A DNA stretch of 64,000 bases from Arthrobacter sp. EpRS71 (GCF_001512285.1 NZ_LNUV01000006.1:336158-400157), one strand, 5' to 3'. Numbered from the stretch's first letter, positions 27,204 through 36,001 are shown. The notes: generated from the sequence alone by a model not told the origin. Made by a program: numbers and translations.

Positions 27204-27644
27204 GTGGGTTTCTTTGGGGCCGTCCGGCAGGGGCGGAAGGACGATCTGGAGCTGGGCAAGGGGCTGTGGCGCCGCGCCCATGACCGTTTTCACCGGGGAC
27301 TGGACCGGTACCACCAAGTCCTTGAGGGCGTTGATGATGAGCAGCTCTACAACGAGCTGGTGCAGATAGCCAACGAGTTGGCCGAATTATCCTCACGTGT
27401 GAGGACCATCTGCGTTGAGGCGCAGAAAAGGTCTCCGAGTGACGGACTGGATGTCCCGGGTGCACTTGCCGGTGTGCACCGCGCCCTGTCCAAAGCGGGC
27501 AATTCCTTGGCGACCACTGCTGAGGCTGCGGCCATGTTGAGGTTGGCGGTAGGGCCCGTTCCTGTTGGCGCATTATCGGTGAGGCGCAGGGCGGAGTCGG
27601 TCTTCGAGCAGGTTGCCGACGCGGAGCGCCAACTGGGCGCCTGA
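27204..27644 (+). CDS. Conserved hypothetical protein next to Bpa
   Basis: About 146 residues, highly helical, with RAHDRFHRGLDRYHQVLEGV near the start and LYNELVQIANELAELSSRVR in the middle. No transmembrane segment or known catalytic motif is seen. GTG 27204 lies 9 nt after the bpa stop, so co-translation with bpa is likely. I do not recognise the family. The Shine-Dalgarno site is weak, so the start is uncertain. Confidence 0.65.
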   Translation: MGFFGAVRQGRKDDLELGKGLWRRAHDRFHRGLDRYHQVLEGVDDEQLYNELVQIANELAELSSRVRTICVEAQKRSPSDGLDVPGALAGVHRALSKAGNSLATTAEAAAMLRLAVGPVPVGALSVRRRAESVFEQVADAERQLGA

Positions 27645-27781
27645 GGCTCACTTCACTTAATGGCAAGCGCATGCAACTACCCGCGCGCGCCCTTATTCCC
27701 TGTATGCAAAAAGTTACGCGCATAGCTGATCTGCGTAATATTCCGCGCTTTTGGTGGCGCGGGGCTGGCAGGATGGCAGAC

Positions 27782-28621
27782 ATGACTTCGTCACCAACAC
27801 TTACTTTCAACGACGGCAACACCATCCCCCAGCTCGGCTACGGGGTGTGGCAAGTTGAAGACGATGTAGCCGAAAAGGTGGTGCGCCAGGCGTTCGAAGC
27901 CGGGTTCCGCCACATAGATACTGCCAAGATCTATGGCAACGAGGCAGGCGTCGGCCGTGCCATTGCCTCCTCCGGCCTGTCCGCCGAGGAAATCTTCATC
28001 ACCACCAAGCTGTGGAACGCTGACCAGGGCTACGAGTCCACGCTGGCTGCTTTTGAGGAGTCCATGGACCGTCTCGGCCTCGAGACCTTGGACCTTTACC
28101 TCATTCACTGGCAGCAGCCCAAGCAGGAAAAGTACGTGGATACCTGGAAGGCACTGATCGAGCTCAAGAAGCGCGGCCGGGTCAAGTCCATCGGTGTTTC
28201 CAACTTCACCAAGGAAGGCCTGCAGCACATCATCAATGAGACCGGCGTTGTTCCGGCCATCAACCAGGTGGAACTGCACCCGTTCTTCAACCAGGCTGAC
28301 CTTCGCGAATTCAATGCTTCCAAGGGAATCCTGACCCAGGCCTGGTCCCCGCTGGGCCAGGGCGGCGAACTCCTCGAGAGCGCGACCGTGGCTGAGATTG
28401 CTGCCAAGCATGACGCCACCCCGGCTCAGGTGGTCATCGCCTGGCACCTGGCCATCGGCAACGTGGTGATCCCCAAGTCCGTTACGGAGTCCCGCATTCA
28501 GGAGAACTTCGCTGCCCTGAACGTCACGCTGGACGCTACCGACGTCGAGGCCATCAACGGCCTGGACCGCGGTGCTGAAGGCCGCATCGGCCCGGACCCG
28601 GCAGTCTCCGACTTCGCCTAA
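27782..28621 (+). CDS. Aldo/keto reductase
   Basis: About 280 residues, the usual length of a single-domain AKR. The active-site tetrad is visible: Asp and Tyr in FRHIDTAKIYGNE, Lys in ITTKLW, His in LYLIHWQ. The NADPH-binding end has VVIPKSVTESRIQENF. Its closest look is to AKR5-type 2,5-diketo-D-gluconate/methylglyoxal reductases. It reduces small aldehydes or ketones in the cytosol. ATG 27782 (MTSSPTL) is preferred; ATG 27773 is also possible, but its purine-rich site would sit too close. Confidence 0.9.
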   Translation: MTSSPTLTFNDGNTIPQLGYGVWQVEDDVAEKVVRQAFEAGFRHIDTAKIYGNEAGVGRAIASSGLSAEEIFITTKLWNADQGYESTLAAFEESMDRLGLETLDLYLIHWQQPKQEKYVDTWKALIELKKRGRVKSIGVSNFTKEGLQHIINETGVVPAINQVELHPFFNQADLREFNASKGILTQAWSPLGQGGELLESATVAEIAAKHDATPAQVVIAWHLAIGNVVIPKSVTESRIQENFAALNVTLDATDVEAINGLDRGAEGRIGPDPAVSDFA

Positions 28622-28677
28622 ACCCAAGCCTTTACCGGGTTGACCTCGGTGCCCCGTATCCTTCATGGGTGCGGGGC

Positions 28678-28717
28678 GCCTGCCGTTAACGCCCGGCACC
28701 TGCAGTTAACGCCCGAC
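28678..28717. promoter_or_regulatory. Tandem 20-bp repeat upstream of the AsnC-type gene (candidate operator)
   Basis: Two adjacent 20-bp copies, 28678-28697 and 28698-28717, agree at 17 of 20 positions with core CTGCxGTTAACGCCCGxC, each holding a GTTAAC palindrome. A 12-bp perfect palindrome (GCGACGCGTCGC, 28734-28745) follows. All lie 50-115 bp before the regulator start, so autoregulation or a regulator binding site is plausible. Confidence 0.45.
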
Positions 28718-28793
28718 GTCGCTTCCCGCCTTCGCGACGCGTCGCCGTCGAAGTCCGTGATGAAATTGAGCGACGCAAACGGACGGGGTTGGC

Positions 28794-29750
28794 ATGGTGG
28801 TGTTTGACGCATTGGAACGGCAGATTGTTGCTGCCCTGCAACTGGATCCGCGCTGCCCGTGGCGGAAGATGGCGGCCGTTTTGGGCGAAGCCGAACGAAC
28901 TGTTGCCCGCAGGGGATCGCAGTTGTTGGAATCCGGTGCGGTGGCCGTGGTGGGGATCCGTCCCAGGCCGTCGGTGGTGCTGGTTGAAATGCGGTGCATG
29001 CCCGGGACGGTACGTGCCGCAGTCCACGCACTCGCGCAACGCTCGGACACCACCTTCGTCTACACCACCACAGGCACCGGGGACTGTGTGGCCGAAATAC
29101 TCACGGAACCGGCGCGCATGGCAGAAGTCCTCTCTGATGAGCTGCCGGCCACCCTTGGTTTGCGCGATTCCACCAGTTATCCCGTGCTGCGGTACTTCCG
29201 AACCATCCGCGGTTGGCGGCCGGAGATTCTCACTGCAGACAAAGCCGAGGCACTCCGCTCAAACGTCGCCCAGGACTCGGGCGCCCTGGTGCCCCGGCAG
29301 GATTTGAGTCGTCAGGACAACGAACTTGTGGACGCACTGTGTGCCGATGGCCGGATGAGTTTTGAGGCTTTGGGCCGCAGGGTTGGCGTTTCGGAGGCAA
29401 CTGCCCGCCGCCGTAGCGAATGGTTGCTGACCAATAACCAGGTCCACTTGAGGGCCATCGTGGAGCCCGCATCCTTTGGCCTTGGCGTTGAAGCGCTGCT
29501 CTGGATCCGTGCCTCGCCGCAACACGTCGAGCAGGTGGGGAAGAGCTTGGCTGAGCTTCCCACCGTCCGATATGCCGCGGCGATCGCCGGCAATTATCAG
29601 ATCATGGCGGACGTGACCGTGGAGGACATGGCTGCCCTCTATCGTTTCATCACCACCTCCGCATGGGCACAAAACGCCTCCGGCGTGGACGTTTCCATCC
29701 TTCTTGATGCGCGGAAGCGTGGCGGCAGGGTTATGCGGTCACCGTCGTAA
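28794..29750 (+). CDS. Lrp/AsnC-family regulator with two HTH domains
   Basis: A 318-residue protein, twice the usual length. The first AsnC-type HTH lies at about 3-50 (LERQIVAALQLDPRCPWRKM) and the second at about 175-225 (LVDALCADGRMSFEALGRRV, then VSEATARRRSEWLL). An AsnC/RAM effector domain follows the second (about 235-310). Such double-length Lrp proteins occur mainly in actinobacteria and usually control amino-acid or amide catabolism. It is convergent with the amidase, overlapping it by 20 bp, and close to the permease/M20 operon, which are its likely targets. Confidence 0.87.
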   Translation: MVVFDALERQIVAALQLDPRCPWRKMAAVLGEAERTVARRGSQLLESGAVAVVGIRPRPSVVLVEMRCMPGTVRAAVHALAQRSDTTFVYTTTGTGDCVAEILTEPARMAEVLSDELPATLGLRDSTSYPVLRYFRTIRGWRPEILTADKAEALRSNVAQDSGALVPRQDLSRQDNELVDALCADGRMSFEALGRRVGVSEATARRRSEWLLTNNQVHLRAIVEPASFGLGVEALLWIRASPQHVEQVGKSLAELPTVRYAAAIAGNYQIMADVTVEDMAALYRFITTSAWAQNASGVDVSILLDARKRGGRVMRSPS

Positions 29751-31179
29751 GGGGTGCCTGGGCTGCTCTGATAGCTGGCGCGACGGCGGCGTACCCCGTC
29801 CGCTGTTCGAAGGCGTGGCCGTAGCGGAGCAGCTGCATGTCTGTGTAATGGTTGCCGGCGAGCTGCAGGCCGATAGGTAGTCCGGCAGAGCTGAATCCCG
29901 CGGGAATACTGAGCACCGGCAGGCCGGTCGCGGACAGGAGGCAGGCTGAACGCATCCAGTCCAAGTACGTTTCTGACGCCGTGCCGGCAATGTCCGCGGG
30001 GTAGCGCAGCTTAGCGTCAAAGGGGAGAACCTGGGCGCAGGGGCTGGCGAAGAGTTGGTACCGCCCAAAGAAATCCTGAACACTCAATTCCAACCGGGTC
30101 CGGGCTGCCGCGGTCTCTATGACATCCCGCGCCGTCAGGGCGAACCCCTTCTCCACGTTCCAGTGGACTTCCGGCTTGATGACCTCACCGGCACGCTCCA
30201 GGATCGGTCCCAGCCCCGCGGCGAAGTCCATGGCACGGGTGTTGCCGAACACCAGGTCTGCTTCGCTGAAATCCGGGGTGGCCTCCTCAACTATCGCTCC
30301 GAGATCTTCGAAGATGGCCAGTTGCCGCTCAAGATGATCCACGATCTCAGGCTCCACCGGCACCCCTATGCCGAAGTCGCGCGACCACCCGATCCGCACG
30401 CCGCGCATGTCGGTCTCCAGGTTGGATCGAAACACTTCAGGGTCCAGCCCGGAAGGATGGGGAACGCGGGGATCGCTGCCGGCGGTCACGGACATGAACA
30501 AGGCGATGTCTTCCACGGTCCGGGCCATGGGGCCGGTTCTCCCCAGCCACGCGTGGGCGTTGACGGCGGACGGCATGGGGATGACCGCCGTCGACGGCCT
30601 GAAGCCCACCACATTGCAGAAGGAAGCCGGGATCCGGAGCGATCCGCCCATGTCGCTGCCGTCGCCGATGCTTTGGACGCGGGAGGCGACGACGGCGGCC
30701 ACTCCGCCGCTGCTGCCGCCTGCGCTCAGGGTGGGGGCATAGGGGTTGGTGGTGGTTCCGAAGAGCTCGTTGAAGGTGTGCGATCCCGCGCCGAACTCGG
30801 GGACGTTCGACTTTCCGGTGGTGACCACACCGGCCGCTTTCAACCGCGCAATGATGAGGTCGTCGGCGTCGGGAACAAAGTCACGCAAGGCGAGGGATCC
30901 TTGGGTGGTGCGCATCCCGGCGGTGTTGTTGGTGTCCTTGTGCGTCATGGGAACGCCGTGGAGCGGTGGCAGGTCTGCTCCGGACGCCGTGAGCTGGTCG
31001 GCCCGGTGCGCCAAGGCGTGGGCGCCTTCCGCGTCGAGGGTCACCACAGCGTTGACCACGGGGTTGATCTCGGAGATGCGCTCCAGGTGTTCGGTCAACG
31101 CTTCGCGAGCGGAAACTTTCTTGTGGCGAATGGCTGCGGAAAGTTCGACGGCGGACAACTCGCCAAGGGTGTCAGACAT
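29731..31179 (-). CDS. Amidase (amidase-signature family)
   Basis: A 482-residue protein with the complete Ser-cisSer-Lys triad: Lys in GVPMTHKDTNN, cis-Ser within GGSSGGVAAVV, and the nucleophile in GSDMGGSLRIPASF. It hydrolyses amides to acids plus ammonia; the substrate is undetermined. It is cytosolic, with no signal peptide. ATG 31179 follows an AGGAG-like site (AAAGGAGC). It is divergent from the DUF5058-type permease operon across 272 bp and probably belongs to the same pathway as the M20 amidohydrolase. Confidence 0.9.
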   Translation of the reverse strand: MSDTLGELSAVELSAAIRHKKVSAREALTEHLERISEINPVVNAVVTLDAEGAHALAHRADQLTASGADLPPLHGVPMTHKDTNNTAGMRTTQGSLALRDFVPDADDLIIARLKAAGVVTTGKSNVPEFGAGSHTFNELFGTTTNPYAPTLSAGGSSGGVAAVVASRVQSIGDGSDMGGSLRIPASFCNVVGFRPSTAVIPMPSAVNAHAWLGRTGPMARTVEDIALFMSVTAGSDPRVPHPSGLDPEVFRSNLETDMRGVRIGWSRDFGIGVPVEPEIVDHLERQLAIFEDLGAIVEEATPDFSEADLVFGNTRAMDFAAGLGPILERAGEVIKPEVHWNVEKGFALTARDVIETAAARTRLELSVQDFFGRYQLFASPCAQVLPFDAKLRYPADIAGTASETYLDWMRSACLLSATGLPVLSIPAGFSSAGLPIGLQLAGNHYTDMQLLRYGHAFEQRTGYAAVAPAIRAAQAPLTTVTA

Positions 31180-31211
31180 GGTGCTCCTTTGCTGGATTGC
31201 TTCTGCCTGAA

Positions 31212-31326
31212 GTGTGCCGGGTCACATTGATGGGGGGGAAGTCCTGAATCAGCCAATGGCAAGCTTTGAACGATTCGGCCACAACTGAGGCTGATTTCGT
31301 CAGCTATTGTGTGTGATCCGGCTCAT
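31212..31326. promoter_or_regulatory. Divergent promoter region with matching inverted half-sites
   Basis: GTGTGCCGGGTCACA at 31212-31226 and TGTGATCCGGCTCAT at 31312-31326 are imperfect inverted copies of each other (12 of 15 positions). One lies near the amidase start and one on the permease side of the divergent gap. They could bind a shared regulator, the AsnC-type protein being the natural candidate. Seen by eye only. Confidence 0.35.
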
Positions 31327-31451
31327 AGCAGAGGGTGTTGGTAACCCACTGGCCGATCTGGTCGTTGGGTAAGGATTTGCCCCACAGCGCCACATACCGC
31401 ACAGCGTCGTCCGGATGCGGACTTGCCAAGGGGCCAACACCGGAGGTTCCC

Positions 31452-32213
31452 ATGCACCAACCCCTGGCTCTTCAACCGCTCGCACCCAACGACTCAACCG
31501 ACATCATGGCCATCGCCAACAATCCCGTCCTGTGGATCTGCGTGGCGGGCGTCTTCGGCGTGATCATCATTCAGTCCCTCATCTTCATGAAAGCCGCACG
31601 GCGGGCCGCTCCCTCCGTGGACATGAGTGCACGGGACATCAGGACCTCGTTCCGCTCCGGCGCTGTCTCGGCCATCGGTCCCTCCCTGGCAGTATCGCTG
31701 GTGGCCATCGCGCTGCTGGGTCTCTTCGGGGCACCGGCTGTGTTGTCCAGGATCGGCCTGATCGGTTCAGCTGCCTACGATGTTTCGGCCGCTGGCATCG
31801 CAGCAGGTTCCATGGGGGCCAAGCTCGGCGATGCCAGCTACACACAAAGTGTTTTCGCGGTGGCGTTCTTCGCCATGAGCATCGGCGGAGCGATGTGGAT
31901 GCTTGCCACCCTGATCCTGACCCCACTGCTGCGCAAGGGCGACGCCAAGATCCGCTCGGTGAACCCGGCAGCCATGGCGATCGTCCCTGCTGCGGCATTG
32001 ATCGGTGCCTTGTCCTGCCTGGGGCTCACCGAGCTGCCCAAATCGGCAATCCACGTGCTGTCCTTCGTGGTCTCCGCAGCGGTCATGGGCACGTGCCTGT
32101 TGCTGGCCAAGAAACTTGGCAAGAGCTGGTTGCGTGAATGGGGGCTTGGAATCTCGATCGTCATTGGCTTGGGCGCCGCACTGCTTGCTGTTGGTCCGGC
32201 CGCCGGCGCCTAA
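31452..32213 (+). CDS. DUF5058-like membrane protein (putative permease subunit)
   Basis: A 253-residue protein with about six to seven hydrophobic segments, for example NPVLWICVAGVFGVIIIQSL and FAVAFFAMSIGGAMWMLATL. The pattern matches the DUF5058 family of uncharacterised integral membrane proteins. ATG 31452 has a perfect GGAGG at 5-nt spacing. It is the first gene of an operon with a second membrane protein and an M20 amidohydrolase, so it is probably part of an uptake system for the hydrolase substrate. The transport role is inferred from context only. Confidence 0.75.
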   Translation: MHQPLALQPLAPNDSTDIMAIANNPVLWICVAGVFGVIIIQSLIFMKAARRAAPSVDMSARDIRTSFRSGAVSAIGPSLAVSLVAIALLGLFGAPAVLSRIGLIGSAAYDVSAAGIAAGSMGAKLGDASYTQSVFAVAFFAMSIGGAMWMLATLILTPLLRKGDAKIRSVNPAAMAIVPAAALIGALSCLGLTELPKSAIHVLSFVVSAAVMGTCLLLAKKLGKSWLREWGLGISIVIGLGAALLAVGPAAGA

Positions 32214-32306
32214 ACGCGCTGCCGCAAGCTGACCCCTCGCCCGCAAGCTTCCGACGTCGTCATTTCCTGAACCCGACTCTCCTTGAGCCCGAAAGGAACA
32301 CCCCTC

Positions 32307-33041
32307 ATGTCTTCCATCACTTCTGCTCCAACCGCAAACAACACCGCCATGGCGGACTTCAGCCGCACCACGTCCCGATGGGGCCAGATCACCATGATCG
32401 CCGGCCTCCTGATTTCCGTGGCCGGTCCGCTCTACCTCGTTTTCGGTACGGGACTGGATATTGCGCCCGCCCAGCTGTGGATCGCCTTCGCGGCAGTGGC
32501 CGCAACGTTCGGCATCATCTGGATCGTGGAGCCCCTCACGTACTATCCCATCCTGGGCCCGGCCGCGATGTACCAGGCGTTCATGATCGGCAACATCTCC
32601 AACAAGCTCCTGCCGGCGGCGCTGATCGCCCAAACCAATATCGGTGCAAAGCCGGGCAGCAAGAGGGCGGAACTTGCCGCCGTCGTCGCTATTTGCGGCG
32701 CAGCGGTAGTCCACCTGGTCTCCTTGGCCATCTTCGTCGGTCTCCTGGGCAGCTGGCTGATCAGCGTCATCCCGCCCTCTGTCCTGCTCGTCACCCGGCT
32801 CTACGTGCTGCCCACCGTCCTGGGAGCCGTTCTGGTACAGGCCATCGTGTCCATGAAGCAGCCCCGCACCACCGTGTTCGCCCTGCTGGTCTCGGCCGTC
32901 GTCGTGTTCGTTGTGCTGCCGCTGGTACCCTCGCTCGCCATGGTGTCAACGGCCATCGCCGTGCTGGGCACCATCCTGCTGGCGTGGTTCTTCCGCGGAA
33001 AGGCCACCATTGCCGAAGCCAAACCGATCCACATCGAGTAG
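32307..33041 (+). CDS. Membrane protein, likely partner permease subunit
   Basis: A 244-residue, very hydrophobic protein with about six predicted helices (for example ITMIAGLLISVAGPLYLVFG, AQLWIAFAAVAATFGIIWIV). A conserved-looking amphipathic stretch, YYPILGPAAMYQAFMIGNIS, lies between helices. ATG 32307 has AAAGGAAC upstream. It lies 93 bp after the DUF5058-like gene and before the M20 gene, same strand. The two membrane proteins probably form one transporter; no ABC ATPase or binding protein is encoded beside them. Family name not known to me. Confidence 0.7.
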   Translation: MSSITSAPTANNTAMADFSRTTSRWGQITMIAGLLISVAGPLYLVFGTGLDIAPAQLWIAFAAVAATFGIIWIVEPLTYYPILGPAAMYQAFMIGNISNKLLPAALIAQTNIGAKPGSKRAELAAVVAICGAAVVHLVSLAIFVGLLGSWLISVIPPSVLLVTRLYVLPTVLGAVLVQAIVSMKQPRTTVFALLVSAVVVFVVLPLVPSLAMVSTAIAVLGTILLAWFFRGKATIAEAKPIHIE

Positions 33042-33091
33042 CAACTCCATCCAGACACGCCTCCAGCCCCTCCGCGAGAAAGACAACACCC

Positions 33092-34321
33092 ATGACGTCA
33101 ACAGTCGCAGCCCTTCAGCTCGATACCCACCAGACCGCCAAGCTCCACGCCCTGTACCGGCACCTTCACGCACATCCGGAACTGTCCATGCAGGAGTTTG
33201 CCACGGCCACGCTGATCGAAGAGCACTTGGACGGCCTGGGCATTGAGCATTTCCGCTGCGGTGGCACCGGGGTGGTGGGAATCCTGCGAAACGGTGACGG
33301 TCCCGTGGTGGCCTTCCGTGCCGATTCCGATGGCCTGCCCATCGAAGAGGCCACAGGGCTGGACTATGCCAGCACGGACACGGGCACATTGCCCGATGGC
33401 ACTACGGTCCCGGTGATGCACGGCTGCGGGCACGACACCCACGTGGCCAGCCTGCTGGGTGCCGCCGAGGTGCTTGCCGGCAGCTTGGACGCCTGGTCCG
33501 GGACACTGGTGCTGATCTTCCAGCCCGGCGAGGAGACTGCCGCCGGTGCGCTGGCCATGCTCGACGACGGACTGTGGGACAAGGCGCCCCGGCCGGAAGT
33601 GGTGTTCGGGCAGCACGTCATGCCCCGCCCGGTGGGTACTGTTGCGATCTCCAGCGGGCCGGTGGCCGCGATGGCGGATTCGCTGAAGGTCACCGTTCAT
33701 GGCCAGCAGTCGCACGGCTCGCAGCCGCAGGACTCCATCGATCCCATTGTCATGGCCGCGCACATGGTCACCCGGTTGCAGGGCATTGTGTCCCGCGAAC
33801 TGGATCCGCGGAAGTCCGCCGTCGTCACCGTGGGCACGTTCCATGCGGGCCTCAAAGAGAACATCATCCCTGCCTTGGCCGAGTTCACCCTCAACATCCG
33901 AACCTTCGACGAGGACGTCCGAGGCCAGGTTCTGGCCGCCGTCCGCCGCATCATCGAGGCAGAGGCCGCCGCCTCCGGGGCACCGAAGCCGGACATCGAA
34001 GAAATGTACCGCTTCCCGCAATGCTTCAACGATCCCGACGCCGTTCCTCCGGTCCTCGAGGCCCTGCGGCTCGCGCTGGGCGCTGAGGCTGTCGACATCA
34101 CCCCGCCCATGATGGGCAGCGAGGACTTTGGACATCTAGGCACGGCCATCGGAGTTCCGTCCGTGTTCTGGATGTTCGGCGGCACTCCCACGGCCGGGCA
34201 TGACGGGCCTGGGCCGATCCCCGTCAACCATTCGCCGTTTTTCGCTCCCGAGCTGGAAGGTTCGCTGGCCGGGGGAGTCTCGGCCGCCGTCGCCGTGTTG
34301 TTGTCCCGGCTGGGCCACTAA
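33092..34321 (+). CDS. M20-family metallo-amidohydrolase (N-acyl amino acid / hippurate hydrolase type)
   Basis: A 409-residue protein of the M20D group. HGCGHDTHVASLLGA supplies two metal ligands (His, Asp), FQPGEETAAGA supplies the catalytic and ligand Glu pair, and MGSEDFGHL near the C terminus is the third conserved block. Relatives hydrolyse N-acyl or aryl-acyl amino acids (hippurate, IAA-amino acids). It is cytosolic and third gene of the operon after two membrane proteins, suggesting that an N-acyl amino acid or similar amide is imported and cleaved. ATG 33092. Confidence 0.9.
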   Translation: MTSTVAALQLDTHQTAKLHALYRHLHAHPELSMQEFATATLIEEHLDGLGIEHFRCGGTGVVGILRNGDGPVVAFRADSDGLPIEEATGLDYASTDTGTLPDGTTVPVMHGCGHDTHVASLLGAAEVLAGSLDAWSGTLVLIFQPGEETAAGALAMLDDGLWDKAPRPEVVFGQHVMPRPVGTVAISSGPVAAMADSLKVTVHGQQSHGSQPQDSIDPIVMAAHMVTRLQGIVSRELDPRKSAVVTVGTFHAGLKENIIPALAEFTLNIRTFDEDVRGQVLAAVRRIIEAEAAASGAPKPDIEEMYRFPQCFNDPDAVPPVLEALRLALGAEAVDITPPMMGSEDFGHLGTAIGVPSVFWMFGGTPTAGHDGPGPIPVNHSPFFAPELEGSLAGGVSAAVAVLLSRLGH

Positions 34322-34349
34322 CTGCCGGCCCCGCCCTAGGATGGGGCCC

Positions 34350-35558
34350 ATGGGGGAAATTGAAGATCTTTTTGAGGGGCCTGCGTCAGGATTGCCGGCA
34401 CCGCTTTCGAACCAAGCTGTACTGAGTCGAAAGACTGCCGGGTACCTGCCGGCGGCGGAGGAAGAGGCTCCGGTCAGGCACCTTGCCGGATACGGGCCCT
34501 TCGTGGCGTTCTGCGAAGGCATGGGAGTTTCCGCTGGGCAGTTCGCCTCCGACGTGAGCGGGTTGTTGGCGTTCCTGCGCACCACCATCGCCGACATCAC
34601 GGGCGACCCCCGCCTGAGCGGGGCCGCCACCATTTTCGTAGGAAACGTCATTGCTGCCATGCGCCCGGAAGCGCACTGGACAGTGATGGCGGACGGCTCC
34701 CGCGAAGTAGGTGCCCTCGGCATGACGATCACGGTGGACCGCTTGATGGAGGGTCTGCGGGAGGCCGACGACGGGATGGTGGCCGGCCTCCTCACTCACC
34801 TTGAGGAGTGGGCAGGTGACGAACCGGACGGTCCCACACTCCCCGCATTGCGGCCGGTTCCCAACGGGCGGGCCACCGAACTCTTTGTGCGACCGGACCT
34901 GGCCTCGCCTGTGTATCGGGGCGTTGACGGCAACGCGATCAACTACGGGAACAGATGGGGTTCCGATAGTCCACCCGAGGACTCCTACAGTGTTGAAACC
35001 CACAGTGAACGATTCGAAGGGCTCCACGAGGTGGCCCGCGCTTTGATCGAGTACCTGGAGAGCACTTACGACGTCGAAGTCAGCAGGGAACCGGCCCATG
35101 CGGCGGATGTGTCCATGAACGCCGATGAGGTGATGGACGTCGCGCGTCTGACACCTCGCGACCCGCTCGCCGCTCCGCTGACTTTCGTGTTGACGAGTTC
35201 CCCAGGGGTGGTTGTCCACGCCGGTGTGCTGCACGACTTCCCGTTTCCCATCTGCGGCTGCGACGCTTGTGACGAGACAGCTGAGAGCGAAGCATCCCGC
35301 TTGGAGACGTTGGTCCTTGGTGTTGCAGCAGGCGGTTACGGCGAACGCTACCCCGTGGGCCGGAAGAAGTGGGCGGAGTACGCGCTCTTCGCTGCAGACG
35401 GATCCGGCAACGAAAGCGGCTCTGGTCCTCGGGGAGCCACAACCGCTCAACTCGCCGCCGCTGAGGAACGGCTCCGAGCCGTCCCGGACGGGTGGAGGCC
35501 CTGGCCACTCAAGAGGAACGGGACGTCTACTCGTGTTGTGGGGCCAGGACCCGCCTAG
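34350..35558 (+). CDS. DUF6226-like hypothetical protein
   Basis: A 402-residue soluble protein. The C-terminal half carries PVYRGVDGNAINYGNRWG, then SPPEDSYSVETHSERFEGLH and later FPICGCDACDET, the pattern of DUF6226 proteins common in Micrococcaceae; the CGCDAC motif may bind metal. The N-terminal half (about 1-170) is helical and unrecognised, so this may be a fusion. ATG 34350 is preferred over ATG 34341 because a GGATGG site precedes it. Function unknown. Confidence 0.7.
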   Translation: MGEIEDLFEGPASGLPAPLSNQAVLSRKTAGYLPAAEEEAPVRHLAGYGPFVAFCEGMGVSAGQFASDVSGLLAFLRTTIADITGDPRLSGAATIFVGNVIAAMRPEAHWTVMADGSREVGALGMTITVDRLMEGLREADDGMVAGLLTHLEEWAGDEPDGPTLPALRPVPNGRATELFVRPDLASPVYRGVDGNAINYGNRWGSDSPPEDSYSVETHSERFEGLHEVARALIEYLESTYDVEVSREPAHAADVSMNADEVMDVARLTPRDPLAAPLTFVLTSSPGVVVHAGVLHDFPFPICGCDACDETAESEASRLETLVLGVAAGGYGERYPVGRKKWAEYALFAADGSGNESGSGPRGATTAQLAAAEERLRAVPDGWRPWPLKRNGTSTRVVGPGPA

Positions 35559-35611
35559 CCGTGCCGCCGTTCAGTAGGTCGGCAGGTACACATCAAGGGT
35601 CTTGCGGGGGC

Positions 35612-35872
35612 TCATGGCCGCACCTGCAGCTTCGAAAAGCGCGGCACCAGGGCAACGTCGCGGCCCACGGCCCTGATGGCTTGCATAGCCACGACCATGG
35701 AGACGGCTTCGCCTGCTTCAAGGCGCACGATGGTTCCGCGGGTGACGCCCAGTTTCACAGAAAGATCGTGCTGGGTGAGCCCTGCCTCTTTACGTGCCTC
35801 AGCGATGGACCGCCCTAGGGAGGCCGCGTCGACAGCCCGGTAAAACGGTGTCAACTCATCGAAATGTTCCAT
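35612..35872 (-). CDS. XRE-family HTH regulator (HipB-like)
   Basis: An 86-residue protein that is almost entirely one XRE domain: SIAEARKEAGLTQHDLSVKL, then GVTRGTIVRLEAGEAVSM. It resembles HipB-type antitoxin regulators, but no kinase toxin gene lies beside it on either side. Its start region and upstream DNA carry repeated AATGTTC motifs, consistent with autoregulation. Confidence 0.85.
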   Translation of the reverse strand: MEHFDELTPFYRAVDAASLGRSIAEARKEAGLTQHDLSVKLGVTRGTIVRLEAGEAVSMVVAMQAIRAVGRDVALVPRFSKLQVRP

Positions 35873-35943
35873 ATATCGATCATACGGCTCAACACTCCAA
35901 ATGTCCTATATCTTGAACATTTCAAGGACTGGGGCGAATGTTC
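35863..35943. promoter_or_regulatory. Repeated AATGTTC motifs upstream of the XRE gene (candidate operator)
   Basis: AATGTTC at 35863-35869, AATGTCC at 35900-35906 and AATGTTC at 35937-35943 are spaced exactly 37 bp apart. An inverted copy, GAACATT, lies at 35915-35921 and forms a 7-bp inverted repeat with the last one. They cover the start codon and promoter region of the XRE gene. Confidence 0.45.
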
Positions 35944-36001
35944 GGTATTTCCATCATCAGGCATGCGCGGACGGCTCTGTCTTGGACTTCGGCAAGCGAA
36001 A

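Noticed and set aside
30055..31230. 391-residue plus-strand open frame
   Set aside because: Antisense of the amidase gene, which has a complete catalytic triad.
35612..35872. HipAB toxin-antitoxin system
   Set aside because: Only the HipB-like regulator is present; no kinase toxin gene on either side.
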